DNA from: Thalassolituus sp006212115
GTDB taxonomy: Bacteria > Pseudomonadota > Gammaproteobacteria > Pseudomonadales > Oceanobacteraceae
Length of the DNA: 64,000 nucleotides
Assembly: GCF_040372045.1 (NCBI RefSeq)
Contig: NZ_BAABWH010000002.1
Direction: 5' to 3' (one strand)
Shown here piece by piece: positions 26,163 through 35,418 of this stretch; the first letter of the stretch is position 1, and the number at the start of each line of letters is the position of its first letter. The translations under genes were made by a program, and so were the position numbers. Under the pieces are notes generated by a model, which worked only from the letters and a program-made list of their open reading frames with translations, was not told the origin of the DNA and ran no database searches.

Positions 26163-27162
26163 TCGCTTCTGCAAATTGTTTCGCGAAGTAGGTCAGAATT
26201 CCGTCTGCTCCTGCGCGTTTAATACACATCAATGATTCCATCATGACGGCGTGATCATCCAGCCAGCCCTGTTGAGCGGCGGCTTTATGCATGGCGTATT
26301 CGCCACTGACCTGATAAACAAAGGTCGGTACTTTAAATTCGTCTTTTACTCTGCGTACAATATCGAGATACGGCATGCCTGGTTTCACCATCACCATGTC
26401 CGCACCCTCGGACAAATCCAACGCAACTTCGTGCAAGGCTTCATCGCTGTTCGCAGGGTCCATCTGATAATTTTTCTTGTCAGCTTTGCCGAGGTTGGCT
26501 GCTGAGCCGACCGCATCCCGGAACGGGCCGTAGTAAGCCGATGCGTATTTCGCTGAGTACGCCATAATGCGCGTATTAACAAAATTTTCCTGCTCCAGTG
26601 CCGCGCGGACTTCACCGATGCGGCCGTCCATCATATCGGACGGAGCAATGACATCTGCCCCAGCTTCAGCATGGGACAACGCCTGTCGTACCAGAGTGTC
26701 GACGGTCTGATCGTTCAGAACATAACCCTCGGCATCAATAATTCCGTCCTGACCGTGTGTCGTGAACGGGTCCAGAGCGACGTCAGTGATCACACCCATA
26801 TCCGGCACAGCATCTTTGATGGCGCGTACTGCGCGCTGAGCAAGACCGTTCGGATTAAAGGCCTCTTCTGCCAATTCAGATTTAGCATCCAGAGGCGTAA
26901 CGGGAAACAGGGCCACCGCAGGGATACCCAGTTTATAAAGGTGCTTAACCTCTTCAATCATTAAGTCGATGGAAAGGCGATCTACACCCGGCATTGATGC
27001 CACTTGCTCCCGTTCCTGATGCCCTTCCAGCACAAACATAGGATAGATCAGGCTATCTACACTCAGTTGAGTCTCACGCATTAGACGACGGGAAAAATCG
27101 TCGCGTCGCATACGTCGCATGCGTGTCTCTGGGAAGAATCGTTGAGCATCATTGAACGCCAT
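26149..27162 (-). CDS. hemB: Delta-aminolevulinic acid dehydratase (porphobilinogen synthase)
   Basis: HemB joins two 5-aminolevulinate molecules to porphobilinogen in haem synthesis. The 337-residue protein shows the active-site lysine regions MAYSAKYASAYYGPFRDA and MVMVKPGMPYLDIV and the ALFPVTPLD strand. ATG 27162 has AGGAG seven bases upstream. It is the first gene of a hemB-ppk pair. The same neighbours occur in Pseudomonas. Confidence 0.98.
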   Translation of the reverse strand: MAFNDAQRFFPETRMRRMRRDDFSRRLMRETQLSVDSLIYPMFVLEGHQEREQVASMPGVDRLSIDLMIEEVKHLYKLGIPAVALFPVTPLDAKSELAEEAFNPNGLAQRAVRAIKDAVPDMGVITDVALDPFTTHGQDGIIDAEGYVLNDQTVDTLVRQALSHAEAGADVIAPSDMMDGRIGEVRAALEQENFVNTRIMAYSAKYASAYYGPFRDAVGSAANLGKADKKNYQMDPANSDEALHEVALDLSEGADMVMVKPGMPYLDIVRRVKDEFKVPTFVYQVSGEYAMHKAAAQQGWLDDHAVMMESLMCIKRAGADGILTYFAKQFAEANDHS

Positions 27163-27340
27163 GGGTTACTCCTGATAGACCGGATGGTCTTGTGCTGTCA
27201 TTGACTGTTATTAAGCGAGGATTATCGCCTGATGATTGTAACCTGACTTATTCGAGCAGACCTATCCCGGAGCCGTCCTATGACGTGCAGGGAGTGGGAG
27301 TATCAGGCCGATATGTGACATTTTTGTGAAAATCAAAAAA

Positions 27341-27357
27341 GCCGCTCGGTGAGCGGC
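27341..27357 (-). terminator. Terminator of rpoH
   Basis: GCCGCTC and GAGCGGC form a 7-bp stem with a GGT loop. The minus strand continues with TTTTTTGATTTT. It lies 42 bp after the rpoH stop and upstream of hemB. Confidence 0.85.
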
Positions 27358-27399
27358 TTTCATATAACGCTGCGAAGCGTTCAGCAATACAAAGGACGG

Positions 27400-28269
27400 T
27401 CACGCCAGAACCAGATCGGTTCCGATGGCGTTTTTCAATTTCTTCATCGCGTTCTTTTCAAGCTGTCTGATTCGCTCCGCAGAGACTTTGTACATATCAG
27501 CCAACTCGTGCAGTGTCGCCTTTTCTTCGCTCAGCCAACGCTGCTGCAGAATCGTACGGCTGCGATCGTCAAGATCGGCCATGGCTTCCGCCAGACGACC
27601 GTTGGCATCACGCTCGTAGTTATCCGCCTCAACCAGCATTGCAGGGTCTTGGCTGTGATCTTCGAGATAGTACGCTGGCGCTTTGTAGGCGCTTTCATCA
27701 TCGTCGTCAGCACCGGCGTCAAACGCGGCATCGTGTGCATTCAGACGACCTTCCATCTCGAATACAGTTTTGGTTTCAACACCCAGGTCTTCAGCAATCG
27801 CCGTTGCTTCGTCCTGAGACAACCAACCCAGTTTTTTCTTCTGACTGCGCAGGTTAAAGAACAGCTTACGCTGTGCCTTTGTCGTCGCTACTTTAACGAT
27901 ACGCCAGTTGCGCAGGATAAATTCGTGGATCTCGGCTTTGATCCAGTGCACAGCAAACGACACCAGACGCACACCCACTTCCGGGTTGAAACGCTTAACT
28001 GCCTTCATCAGGCCGACGTTGCCTTCCTGAATCAGGTCACCCTGGTTCAGGCCATAACCGGAATAGCTACGCGCAATGTGCACCACGAAGCGCATGTGCG
28101 ACATAACAAGGTGACGCGCCGCTTCAAGGTCTTCTTTGTAATGAAAACGCTCAGCCAGATCTTTTTCTTCTTCTGGCGTAAGCACAGGAATCGCATTAAC
28201 AGTCGAAATGTAGGCTTCCAGGTTGGCACCCGGAGACATCGCATATACTGCTTGCAAACCGTTGTTCAT
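27400..28269 (-). CDS. rpoH: RNA polymerase heat-shock sigma factor sigma-32
   Basis: RpoH directs transcription of chaperone and protease genes after heat stress. The 289-residue protein has region 2 (VMSHMRFVVHIARSYSGYG ... DLIQEGNVGLMKAVKRF), the RpoH box QRKLFFNLRSQ that marks sigma-32 and binds DnaK/FtsH control, and region 4 (LHELADMYKVSAERIRQLE). ATG 28269 has an AGGAG site. The leader holds a GC hairpin. It follows ftsX, the usual position. Confidence 0.98.
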   Translation of the reverse strand: MNNGLQAVYAMSPGANLEAYISTVNAIPVLTPEEEKDLAERFHYKEDLEAARHLVMSHMRFVVHIARSYSGYGLNQGDLIQEGNVGLMKAVKRFNPEVGVRLVSFAVHWIKAEIHEFILRNWRIVKVATTKAQRKLFFNLRSQKKKLGWLSQDEATAIAEDLGVETKTVFEMEGRLNAHDAAFDAGADDDDESAYKAPAYYLEDHSQDPAMLVEADNYERDANGRLAEAMADLDDRSRTILQQRWLSEEKATLHELADMYKVSAERIRQLEKNAMKKLKNAIGTDLVLA

Positions 28270-28293
28270 CTCACACTCCTGAAGGAATTAACA

Positions 28294-28310
28294 GGTCGCT
28301 TGCCGCGACC
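28294..28310 (-). promoter_or_regulatory. GC hairpin in the rpoH leader
   Basis: GGTCGC and GCGACC form a 6-bp stem around a 5-nt loop, 25-41 bases before the rpoH start and just upstream of the ribosome-binding site. It could influence translation, but no direct pairing to the AGGAG was found. Confidence 0.35.
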
Positions 28311-28329
28311 GGATGCTAAGTTTAGCACC

Positions 28330-28358
28330 ACTATAGTAGACCGCAAATGGCCTGATAA
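28330..28358 (-). promoter_or_regulatory. Candidate sigma-70 promoter of rpoH
   Basis: On the minus strand TTATCA (28353-28358) and TATAGT (28330-28335) are 17 bp apart. This would give a leader of about 55 nt that includes the GC hairpin. Confidence 0.4.
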
Positions 28359-28464
28359 GTTCCCTTTACGGTCACTTACCGTTCAATAATTATTAATAAT
28401 AAACACAAATCTGGTGCTATTAGCGCTCAGAAATGTCGATATTCGTCAATCAACCAAACCGCGG

Positions 28465-29451
28465 TCAGGGTTCGATCTGGTGCAAATGTCTGACAACTGA
28501 CCACCAGGCACCCAGCCAGCCCAGTAACATGGCCCCTAACAGGAGCACCAGCGCCGCCCCCGCAGACAGCGGCAGCAGTCGATATTCCGAACCGTAGAGC
28601 GTCGCCAGATCCGCCACCGGGCCACTGACCAACGCCCACCCCACGGCCAGCAATATCCAGGACACCAGGCCACCTATCATGCCGAACCACAGACCGGTGT
28701 ACAGAAAAGGACGGCGAACCCAGGCGTTTGTCGCGCCAACCAACTTGGTGACCCGGATCTCATCCACCCGAGCAGCAATAGACAGACGGATGGTGTTGCC
28801 CACCACCAACAGAATACCGAGTGCTAGTAACGCGCCCATGACCCACACAATGCGCTCGCTCAGGGCCAACAATGCATGCAGTCGATCCAGCCAGGCGGTG
28901 TCCAGCTCTACGCTATCGATACGACGTTCGCTACGTAGGCTGTCTGCCAGAGCGATAACCTCAGCCTGAGGCAACGACAGTTCAGGTTCAACCACGATCA
29001 CACCGGGCAACGGATTCTCGGGCAGCAGATCCAGGGCCTCACCGAGGCCTGATGTGGCACGGAATTCAGCCAATGCTTGGTCAGCACTGATGTAATTCGC
29101 CCCGGCGACGCCAGACGTACCCAGAATCTGGTTGAGTAGCTGCTGCGCATCTTTGTCTGCGACGGCAGGCTGAAGATAGACACTCATGCTGCCTGAGGCC
29201 TGAAACCGGTTACTCAACTGACTCAGATTATCCAGTGTCATCCACATGGCACCGGGCAGAGTCAGAGAAATCGCAATCACCAGCCAGGTCATGATACTGC
29301 CGAATGGGCGGGTAAGCAGTCGCATCAATGTTTCGACGGCCACCAGCTGATGTTGTTGCGCCCAGGCACTGAGGCGATCCTGTAGGCGGATGGTATGAGC
29401 AGAGGCGCCGCCAGAGCGGGCTTTTCTATCTGTTTTATCAGGTGCGGGCAT
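28465..29451 (-). CDS. ftsX: Cell division ABC transporter permease-like protein FtsX
   Basis: FtsX with FtsE forms the divisome complex that activates septal peptidoglycan hydrolases. The 328-residue protein has a charged N-terminal tail, a first membrane helix (SIMTWLVIAISLTLPGAMWM), a periplasmic domain (about residues 75-190) and three C-terminal helices. Start ATG 29451 has GAGGTG four bases upstream and overlaps the end of ftsE by 14 bp, which indicates coupling. Confidence 0.95.
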   Translation of the reverse strand: MPAPDKTDRKARSGGASAHTIRLQDRLSAWAQQHQLVAVETLMRLLTRPFGSIMTWLVIAISLTLPGAMWMTLDNLSQLSNRFQASGSMSVYLQPAVADKDAQQLLNQILGTSGVAGANYISADQALAEFRATSGLGEALDLLPENPLPGVIVVEPELSLPQAEVIALADSLRSERRIDSVELDTAWLDRLHALLALSERIVWVMGALLALGILLVVGNTIRLSIAARVDEIRVTKLVGATNAWVRRPFLYTGLWFGMIGGLVSWILLAVGWALVSGPVADLATLYGSEYRLLPLSAGAALVLLLGAMLLGWLGAWWSVVRHLHQIEP

Positions 29452-30118
29452 AGGCACCTCGCTCGTGCAGAGTTCCCTGTTCAAGAATCAGCCGACGATG
29501 CCCCATACGCTCAATCAGGGCGATATCGTGGGTGGCGATCAGTACAGTGACGCCAACCTGCTGGAAGCGCAGAAACAGCTTCATAATTTCTTCAGATAAT
29601 TCAGGATCGAGGTTTCCGGTGGGTTCGTCGGCCAACAGCAACTGAGGCTTGTTCACGACAGCGCGGGCAATCCCCACTCGCTGTTGCTCTCCACCGGATA
29701 ACTCTATCGGGTTGCGACGCTCGTAACCCAGCAGGCCAACGGAATCGAGTGCCGCACGAACACGGCGTGCGGCTTCTGCGGGTTGATAACCGGCAATAAG
29801 AAGGGGCATAGCGACGTTGTCGTACACAGTGCGATCGAACAACAGCTGATGGTTCTGAAAGACAACACCGACCTTGCGGCGCAGATAAGGCACCTGACTG
29901 CCCTTCATGGTGTCGACGCAATCGTCATCGACGTAGACGTGGCCTTTGGATGGACGTTCCATCTGCAACATCAACTTCAGCAGGGTACTTTTACCTGCAC
30001 CACTGTGACCGGTAAGAAAGGCAAACTCGCCCCGTTCCAGTTCGAAGTTCACCTTGCTCAGAGCTTCTTTACCACTGGGGTAGCGCTTACAAACCCCATC
30101 GAAACGCACCATCGGCAT
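29438..30118 (-). CDS. ftsE: Cell division ATP-binding protein FtsE
   Basis: This 226-residue ABC ATPase partners FtsX. The Walker A motif is GHSGAGKST, the signature is ELSGGEQQRVGIARA, Walker B is LLADEPTGNLD, and the H-loop is in VLIATHDIALIE. It lies in the ftsY-ftsE-ftsX order with a 19-bp gap after ftsY. Confidence 0.98.
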   Translation of the reverse strand: MPMVRFDGVCKRYPSGKEALSKVNFELERGEFAFLTGHSGAGKSTLLKLMLQMERPSKGHVYVDDDCVDTMKGSQVPYLRRKVGVVFQNHQLLFDRTVYDNVAMPLLIAGYQPAEAARRVRAALDSVGLLGYERRNPIELSGGEQQRVGIARAVVNKPQLLLADEPTGNLDPELSEEIMKLFLRFQQVGVTVLIATHDIALIERMGHRRLILEQGTLHERGAYART

Positions 30119-30137
30119 AATTAGTCAGTTCCGCCCG

Positions 30138-31466
30138 TTAATCGTCACCGATACGGAATAAGGCCCGCGTGTAGTCATCCGCGTTGAATGGGCGAAGATC
30201 TTCGATTTTCTCACCCACACCGATATAGCGTACAGGCAGACCAAATTGCTTCGCCAACGCGAAGATAATGCCGCCTTTCGCGGTTCCATCCAATTTAGTC
30301 AGAGTCAGTCCGGTTACGCCAACCGACTGCAGGAAGGTTTTGGTTTGATTGATGGCATTCTGACCTGTGCCCGCATCCAACACCAACATCACTTCATGCG
30401 GTGCCGTGTCGTCGATTTTCTTCATGACCCGAACGACTTTTTCCAGCTCTTGCATCAGGTTGTCTTTGTTGTGCAGACGGCCAGCGGTATCGGCAATCAG
30501 TACATCCACGCCGCGTGACGTTGCCGCTTGCACGGCGTCGAACAACACTGAGGCTGAATCGGCACCCGTGTGCTGAGCAACAACAGGAACATCATTGCGC
30601 TCACCCCAGACCTGCAGCTGCTCGACCGCCGCCGCACGGAAGGTGTCACCCGCCGCCAGCATCACACTTTTGCCGCGCGCCTGGAACTGTTTGGCCAACT
30701 TACCGATAGTGGTGGTTTTCCCGACGCCGTTGATGCCGACCATCAGGATAACGTACGGCTTTTTGCTGCTGTCGATGACCAATGGTTTCTGCGATACCGC
30801 CAGAATGTCCTGTAACTCTTCGATCAATGCTTCGTACAGGGCGTCGGAATCGCGAAGCTCTTTACGACCAACCCGCTGGGTCAGTCGACTGATGATTTCA
30901 TTCGTGGCTTCGACACCCACGTCGGCCATGATGAGCTGGGTCTCCAGATCTTCCATCATGTCGTCGTCGATTTCTTTCTTACCCAGCAGCAAGCTGGACA
31001 AGCCATCGGTCAGGTTGGAGCGGGTTTTACTCAGCCCCGCCGCCACCCGGCCAAAGAAACCTTTCTTCTCTTCCTGAGCTTTTTCTGCCACTGGAACCAT
31101 GACATCGGGGTCATCAAATTCTTCAACAGCATCAGGGATATCGTCAGCAACGATGTGAGTGGCACTGACTTCGCTTTGTGCAGGCGCTGCTTCTGGTTCA
31201 GCAGACTCTTCGTGTTCTACTGCATCCTGAGTATCAGCCGCCTGTTTAATGGCCTGCTCGGTTTCACTGATGGCCTCATCCTGCTGAATCAAAGCTGACT
31301 CGGGTATCAGAGCCGCTTCTGATTCGGGCGCTGTCGTGGTCTGTAGATCTGCCTGTGACTCCGCTATTTCATCAGCTGTAGACGGTTGTGGTTCCTGCTG
31401 CGCAACGTCTTGCTGCGGCTTGGCATCATCAGGCGTTTTCTTTTTACGTTTAAAAAAATCGAACAT
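30138..31466 (-). CDS. ftsY: Signal recognition particle receptor FtsY
   Basis: FtsY is the SRP receptor GTPase that delivers ribosomes making membrane proteins to SecYEG. The 442-residue protein has the N-terminal FDFFKRKKK patch, a long acidic Gln/Glu-rich A region to about residue 135, then the NG domain: GINGVGKTTTIGKLAKQF, DTAGRLHNKDNLM and TKLDGTAKGGI. It heads the ftsY-ftsE-ftsX-rpoH block and is divergent from an unidentified gene. Confidence 0.98.
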   Translation of the reverse strand: MFDFFKRKKKTPDDAKPQQDVAQQEPQPSTADEIAESQADLQTTTAPESEAALIPESALIQQDEAISETEQAIKQAADTQDAVEHEESAEPEAAPAQSEVSATHIVADDIPDAVEEFDDPDVMVPVAEKAQEEKKGFFGRVAAGLSKTRSNLTDGLSSLLLGKKEIDDDMMEDLETQLIMADVGVEATNEIISRLTQRVGRKELRDSDALYEALIEELQDILAVSQKPLVIDSSKKPYVILMVGINGVGKTTTIGKLAKQFQARGKSVMLAAGDTFRAAAVEQLQVWGERNDVPVVAQHTGADSASVLFDAVQAATSRGVDVLIADTAGRLHNKDNLMQELEKVVRVMKKIDDTAPHEVMLVLDAGTGQNAINQTKTFLQSVGVTGLTLTKLDGTAKGGIIFALAKQFGLPVRYIGVGEKIEDLRPFNADDYTRALFRIGDD

Positions 31467-31561
31467 CGGCGTCTCGGGGTATCATCAATCAGTATGTGCG
31501 CATCGGCGCAGATGGGGTGCTATCCTATCACTATGAGTTGTTTACAGGGAGTTCTCCGTCA

Positions 31562-32371
31562 ATGTTCCATGGTTTAAGCCGACGCACCCTGAATGCTCTG
31601 ATTATCGGCTGCCTGCTGATCATTACCTATCTGAACCTATCCACGACACCGGATGAAGACACACCACTCGAACCTCTGACGCTCGCGCCTCTGCCAGAGA
31701 CCGGTTGGCACCTGTGGTACAGCCGTGAAGGTGTGCCTGTTTACTGGCAAAGTAATGCCGAAGACAGCTTACGTATCGCCGTGCAGGGCGATGAAGATGT
31801 GTCATTCAAAACCCGGGTCAACGGACAAGATTGGGCAACGGCGCTGAAAGCGCGCCTGATGAACTCCGATAGTGACTTCGCCGCTGGCATCGCCTTGCAG
31901 GGGCCATTAAGTGAAACCGAACTGAAACAGGCCGCATCCTATCTGATCAGCACACTCCAGCTGACTCCTCCGCCCAAAGGGATGAGCGAGTGCCGCCAGC
32001 AACACCCTGTGGGTGCCCTTTGGTGGAATCGCGAACAGGGTAAATCCACCGTCAGCGACGTAGATCTGCCGGCCAGTGCCCTGTCCACAGGCGATGCTCA
32101 AGCCGCTATTCAACCTGCTATGCAAACCCAAGGTTTACCAGGTCGTGATGCCTGGCAGGCGTTCCGCTCGGGTGAAGCGAAACGGTTGCGTCGTGAATGG
32201 CTTAGCCCCGCCGCCATCGACATTGCGGCCGATCTTGCCTACCATCGTTGGCCTGAGAACGATCTTAATCATCTGTATCAGACACTGGCAACGGCGCAAC
32301 GAGATGCTCCGCATGCATTTGCCCTGTGTCAGCGTGCCGCGACAAATTCAGTTACACGGAGCTCTGAGTGA
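31562..32371 (+). CDS. Membrane-anchored protein of unknown function
   Basis: The protein is 269 residues from ATG 31562. An N-terminal hydrophobic anchor or signal (LNALIIGCLLIITYLNL) precedes a soluble part rich in Leu, Ala and Gln. No firm family was recognised. The tail AYHRWPENDLNHLYQTLATAQRD faintly resembles the end of M16 peptidase-like domains. In Pseudomonas the ftsY-rsmD gap holds M16-type genes, so this could be a diverged remnant, but no HxxEH motif exists. The rsmD start overlaps its stop by 4 bp, indicating co-translation. The frame is open from 31496, but the ATG at 31562 gives the better N-terminus. Confidence 0.65.
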   Translation: MFHGLSRRTLNALIIGCLLIITYLNLSTTPDEDTPLEPLTLAPLPETGWHLWYSREGVPVYWQSNAEDSLRIAVQGDEDVSFKTRVNGQDWATALKARLMNSDSDFAAGIALQGPLSETELKQAASYLISTLQLTPPPKGMSECRQQHPVGALWWNREQGKSTVSDVDLPASALSTGDAQAAIQPAMQTQGLPGRDAWQAFRSGEAKRLRREWLSPAAIDIAADLAYHRWPENDLNHLYQTLATAQRDAPHAFALCQRAATNSVTRSSE

Positions 32372-32925
32372 GCCGACAATCACATCATCAGTTACGCATC
32401 ATCGGCGGTCAGTGGCGTTCACGACGCTTACGATTTCCTGCCATTGATGGGCTGCGACCAACCATGGACCGCGTCCGGGAAACCGTCTTCAACTGGCTGC
32501 AAACCGATATTCAGGGTGCGAGGGTACTGGATGCCTTCGCCGGTAGCGGCGCTCTGGGTTTTGAAGCGCTGTCGAGAGGAGCTAAAGAGGTGGTGTTTCT
32601 GGAGAAGCACGCCAAAGCGGCACTGCAACTCAAAGAAAATCTGAAGCAGCTGGAAGCGCGCAATGCACAGGTATGGGCGGGTGATGCACTCATCTGGCTG
32701 GAGCAGCACCCAGAACCGTACGATCTCGTGTTCCTTGATCCGCCATTTGGTAAGGCGCTGCTGCAACCTGCCATCGACAGCCTGACCCTACTGCCCGGCG
32801 CACTGGTCTATATAGAGCATGAAGCCGCACTCGCCCCTGTGTTCCCTGCGCACTGGCAGGAACTGAAAAACAAAGGGACAAAAGAGTTTACGTTCCGTCT
32901 GTTCGAGGTCGGTGACGCAGCCTGA
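32368..32925 (+). CDS. rsmD: 16S rRNA (guanine-966-N2)-methyltransferase
   Basis: RsmD methylates G966 of 16S rRNA in the 30S subunit. The 185-residue protein has the family opening LRIIGGQWRSRRLRFP, the substrate motif LRPTMDRVRETVFNWL, the SAM-binding VLDAFAGSGALGFEALSRGA and the catalytic LVFLDPPFGK. It starts with GTG at 32368, overlapping the previous stop, with GGAG upstream. It is convergent with a histidine kinase, two bases apart. Confidence 0.96.
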   Translation: MSRQSHHQLRIIGGQWRSRRLRFPAIDGLRPTMDRVRETVFNWLQTDIQGARVLDAFAGSGALGFEALSRGAKEVVFLEKHAKAALQLKENLKQLEARNAQVWAGDALIWLEQHPEPYDLVFLDPPFGKALLQPAIDSLTLLPGALVYIEHEAALAPVFPAHWQELKNKGTKEFTFRLFEVGDAA

Positions 32926-32927
32926 CG

Positions 32928-33578
32928 TCAAGGTAGGCGTATCTCAACAAGCGCACCGCCTTGATTGCGGTTGCCCAAAGTCAGTACAGCCGGGCGGCTT
33001 GCGGTGCCGTGGTGATTCACAATCAATTCAGTAAAGTACAGGCCCATACCGGTGCCGCCCTCTTTTTCTGAGTTAACACCTGTACACGCCTGGGCTTGTT
33101 CCAGCACAGCTTCGTCGAAACCCGGGCCGTTGTCCTCAAAGCGGATCACTAGGCCCGAACCCTCTTCCGTCGCACTGACATGGATCTGAGTCGCTCCGGC
33201 CTGAGCACTGTTGGTAAGAAGATTTCCGAGAGCCATATGCATCAGACTGTCGTTGTAATATCCCTGACAATCGGGGTCGATATCGATCTGCACCTGTACC
33301 TCTGGCCAGTGAACCTGAAAACACTCGACTGCGTGCTTCATGGTGTCGGATGGCCAGGCGTCATCAGAGGGAAAGTTGCCTTTCTCCTGCATACGATAAA
33401 GGGTCACCAGCTGCATGGCATCCTGATGCACCCGACGACTACGGGCGAATACCGGGCGTAATGTATCCCGATACTCTTCAGGAATATCACGGATAACTTT
33501 CTCACCTTCTGTCAGAACAGAATGCAGCTGATTCTTCAGATCGTGAATAATAGCGCCAGCAAGGTCTTTCCGGTTCAT
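32928..33578 (-). CDS. Sensorless soluble histidine kinase
   Basis: This 216-residue protein has no membrane helix or sensor domain. A short dimerisation helix carries the candidate phospho-His in IIHDLKNQLHSVL (His13). An HATPase domain follows, with the N-box LGNLLTNSAQAGA, G1 box DNGPGF and G2 box GTGMGLYFTELI. It lies 41 bp after the TPR response regulator on the same strand and is probably its partner. With no input domain, the signal may come through the TPR part of the regulator. Confidence 0.85.
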   Translation of the reverse strand: MNRKDLAGAIIHDLKNQLHSVLTEGEKVIRDIPEEYRDTLRPVFARSRRVHQDAMQLVTLYRMQEKGNFPSDDAWPSDTMKHAVECFQVHWPEVQVQIDIDPDCQGYYNDSLMHMALGNLLTNSAQAGATQIHVSATEEGSGLVIRFEDNGPGFDEAVLEQAQACTGVNSEKEGGTGMGLYFTELIVNHHGTASRPAVLTLGNRNQGGALVEIRLP

Positions 33579-33619
33579 GTGGTAGCCCTAGTGGTGATTC
33601 CCTTTGCAGACCTTAGTCA

Positions 33620-35257
33620 CTACAGGCCTGCCGAGCGACGAAGACGCTCACAGGTGTCTTTTAAACGTTGATAGCGATCGTGACGTTCATCGAAGCGACC
33701 GACATTGCCGATACGGCGCAACAGGCGATAGCAGTCTTTCAGCTGGGTAACGTCGAGCTCTTCCTGCTCGATGTAACTGACCTTCGCCTGAATCGCGTTC
33801 AGGAGGACACTGATACCTGCTTCGTCATAACGTGTAGCCTGATCAAAAGCCGCAATCGCATCACGCAACTCGCCTTTTTCATAATGTGCGACGCCCAGCT
33901 CATTGAGTTCTGCCGATTTTTCGCGGGCGTTAATGTTCGATAAGCGGTGTTCGATAGCGCCCAGACGCTGCAACAAGTCGCCTGTGACCCCATGATCTTT
34001 CATGGTCTGTACCATGGTGGCAGCCTTATCGGACTGGCCGGTGTCTATGTACACCTCGGTCATGGTGAGTTGCTGTTCGTCGGTCGGTTCTTTGATACGC
34101 GCCAACACGCCCTCTGCTTTGTCGGCGCTGGAGCGGGCTTTGCTGTCATCCTCGACCGCCTGATACGTCTTACTTTCGGCAATGGTCGCGTCAAAGACGA
34201 CGCCCATGTTGCCCGAGAACTCTTGTTTCATTTCATCTAGCGCGCGCAAGGCTTTGCTGCACAGCAGGCGATTTTCTTTGCTCTGCTCCGCGCCGAGATT
34301 GTGTTGAGCAGCCTCAACAAATTGCTTGTAGGTATCTGAGCTCTTGTAACAGGAATAACGCGCCAGTCGCATCGCTTGCTCAAAGGCGTCCTGCGCCACC
34401 TCAAAACTTTCGTTCGATAGGGCCAGTTGACCCAAATCCAGTTGGCGCAGCACTGCTCGCGGTGATATCTGCACCGCCGCTTCCAGCTCCTTCTGGGCTT
34501 CGATGTTTTCTCCGAGGCCCATCAGGATTTTCGCCAGCCAGTCGTGGCATTGAACGTACAAAGGATGATCCAGCAAGGTCGCGCGAATCAGAGTAAGCGC
34601 TTGTTCGGTATCCCCGAGAAAATGGAAGCAAACGGCTTGTCCCAATCTCGCCCACGAGGCCGGTCGGGTCTCGAGTACCCGGGTGTACGCTTCCAAAGCA
34701 TCCTCATAACGCTCCTGACGCATGCACAACTTGCCCTGCAACCGGGATACTGGCAGTAACAGCCGGGGATGTTCTTTCATCACCTGATCAGCCAGTTCTA
34801 TCGCCCAGTCGATCTCACCCAGATCGATGGCTTTATTGACCGGTTGCAGGATGTTTTTAAGCATTCGCAATCGGTACAGGCGTTCACGCAGGATACTGAG
34901 TGTAAAAGGCTTGGTGATATAGGCATCCGGGTCGTATTCGAGCGCCCCCATGACACGGTCGACCGCATTCTCGCCGGTGATCATCACAAAAGTGGCCGTC
35001 GCCCGGAGCCGGTTTGTGTAGCGCGCCTCTTCCAGTATCTGCTGGCCGTCTTTGCCTTTGCCAAGGTTGTAGTCCGAGAGCACCATGTCGAAATCATGTT
35101 CCATGATGAACTCGACGGCCTCGCGGCCATCTGTCGCCGTATAGATGTCGTCTGCCCCGAGAACCGTGAGCATACTTTTCAATGCGCTGCGTGCCTCAAC
35201 AAGGTCATCAACGATAAGAATTTTCTGTCCTTGCAGGTTTACTGTTGCATCCGTCAT
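33620..35257 (-). CDS. Response regulator with C-terminal TPR repeats
   Basis: The protein is 545 residues. The receiver domain covers about residues 12-125, with the acidic pair D17-D18, phospho-acceptor D62 in LSDYNLGKG and K116 in ITKPFT. From about 130 to the end it is helical with TPR-like repeats (YEDALEAYTRVLETRP, NIEAQKELEAAVQISPRAVL, ALSNESFEVAQDAFEQAMR, GELRDAIAAFDQATRYDEA). There is no DNA-binding or enzymatic output, so it probably acts through protein contacts. It forms an operon with the sensorless kinase downstream. Confidence 0.88.
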   Translation of the reverse strand: MTDATVNLQGQKILIVDDLVEARSALKSMLTVLGADDIYTATDGREAVEFIMEHDFDMVLSDYNLGKGKDGQQILEEARYTNRLRATATFVMITGENAVDRVMGALEYDPDAYITKPFTLSILRERLYRLRMLKNILQPVNKAIDLGEIDWAIELADQVMKEHPRLLLPVSRLQGKLCMRQERYEDALEAYTRVLETRPASWARLGQAVCFHFLGDTEQALTLIRATLLDHPLYVQCHDWLAKILMGLGENIEAQKELEAAVQISPRAVLRQLDLGQLALSNESFEVAQDAFEQAMRLARYSCYKSSDTYKQFVEAAQHNLGAEQSKENRLLCSKALRALDEMKQEFSGNMGVVFDATIAESKTYQAVEDDSKARSSADKAEGVLARIKEPTDEQQLTMTEVYIDTGQSDKAATMVQTMKDHGVTGDLLQRLGAIEHRLSNINAREKSAELNELGVAHYEKGELRDAIAAFDQATRYDEAGISVLLNAIQAKVSYIEQEELDVTQLKDCYRLLRRIGNVGRFDERHDRYQRLKDTCERLRRSAGL

Positions 35258-35418
35258 AACAAAGAAAATCCTGAGGGCCGCACGGGTTAGGGAATGTATA
35301 AACCAGTGTAGCAGAGGCTCAGAAAGTGGCTCCGGTAAGCAATCAATCCCCCGATCCGGGAAGTGACCAGAGCCGATGTAGGCTGTACACTCTGCGCGTC
35401 TTACGAAGGGTGAATATT

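Noticed and set aside
27349..28389. Long plus-strand open frame opposite rpoH
   Set aside because: It is the antisense shadow of rpoH: the sequence is basic and aromatic-rich with no domain, and rpoH is certain.
11493..31561. Shared TTGTTTAC-GGG-TTC sequence near the starts of the solute-binding gene (about 11499) and the unidentified gene (about 31536), both spelling LFTGSS
   Set aside because: The match is about 15 of 17 bases, which is expected by chance in 64 kb, and the second copy lies before the preferred start codon.
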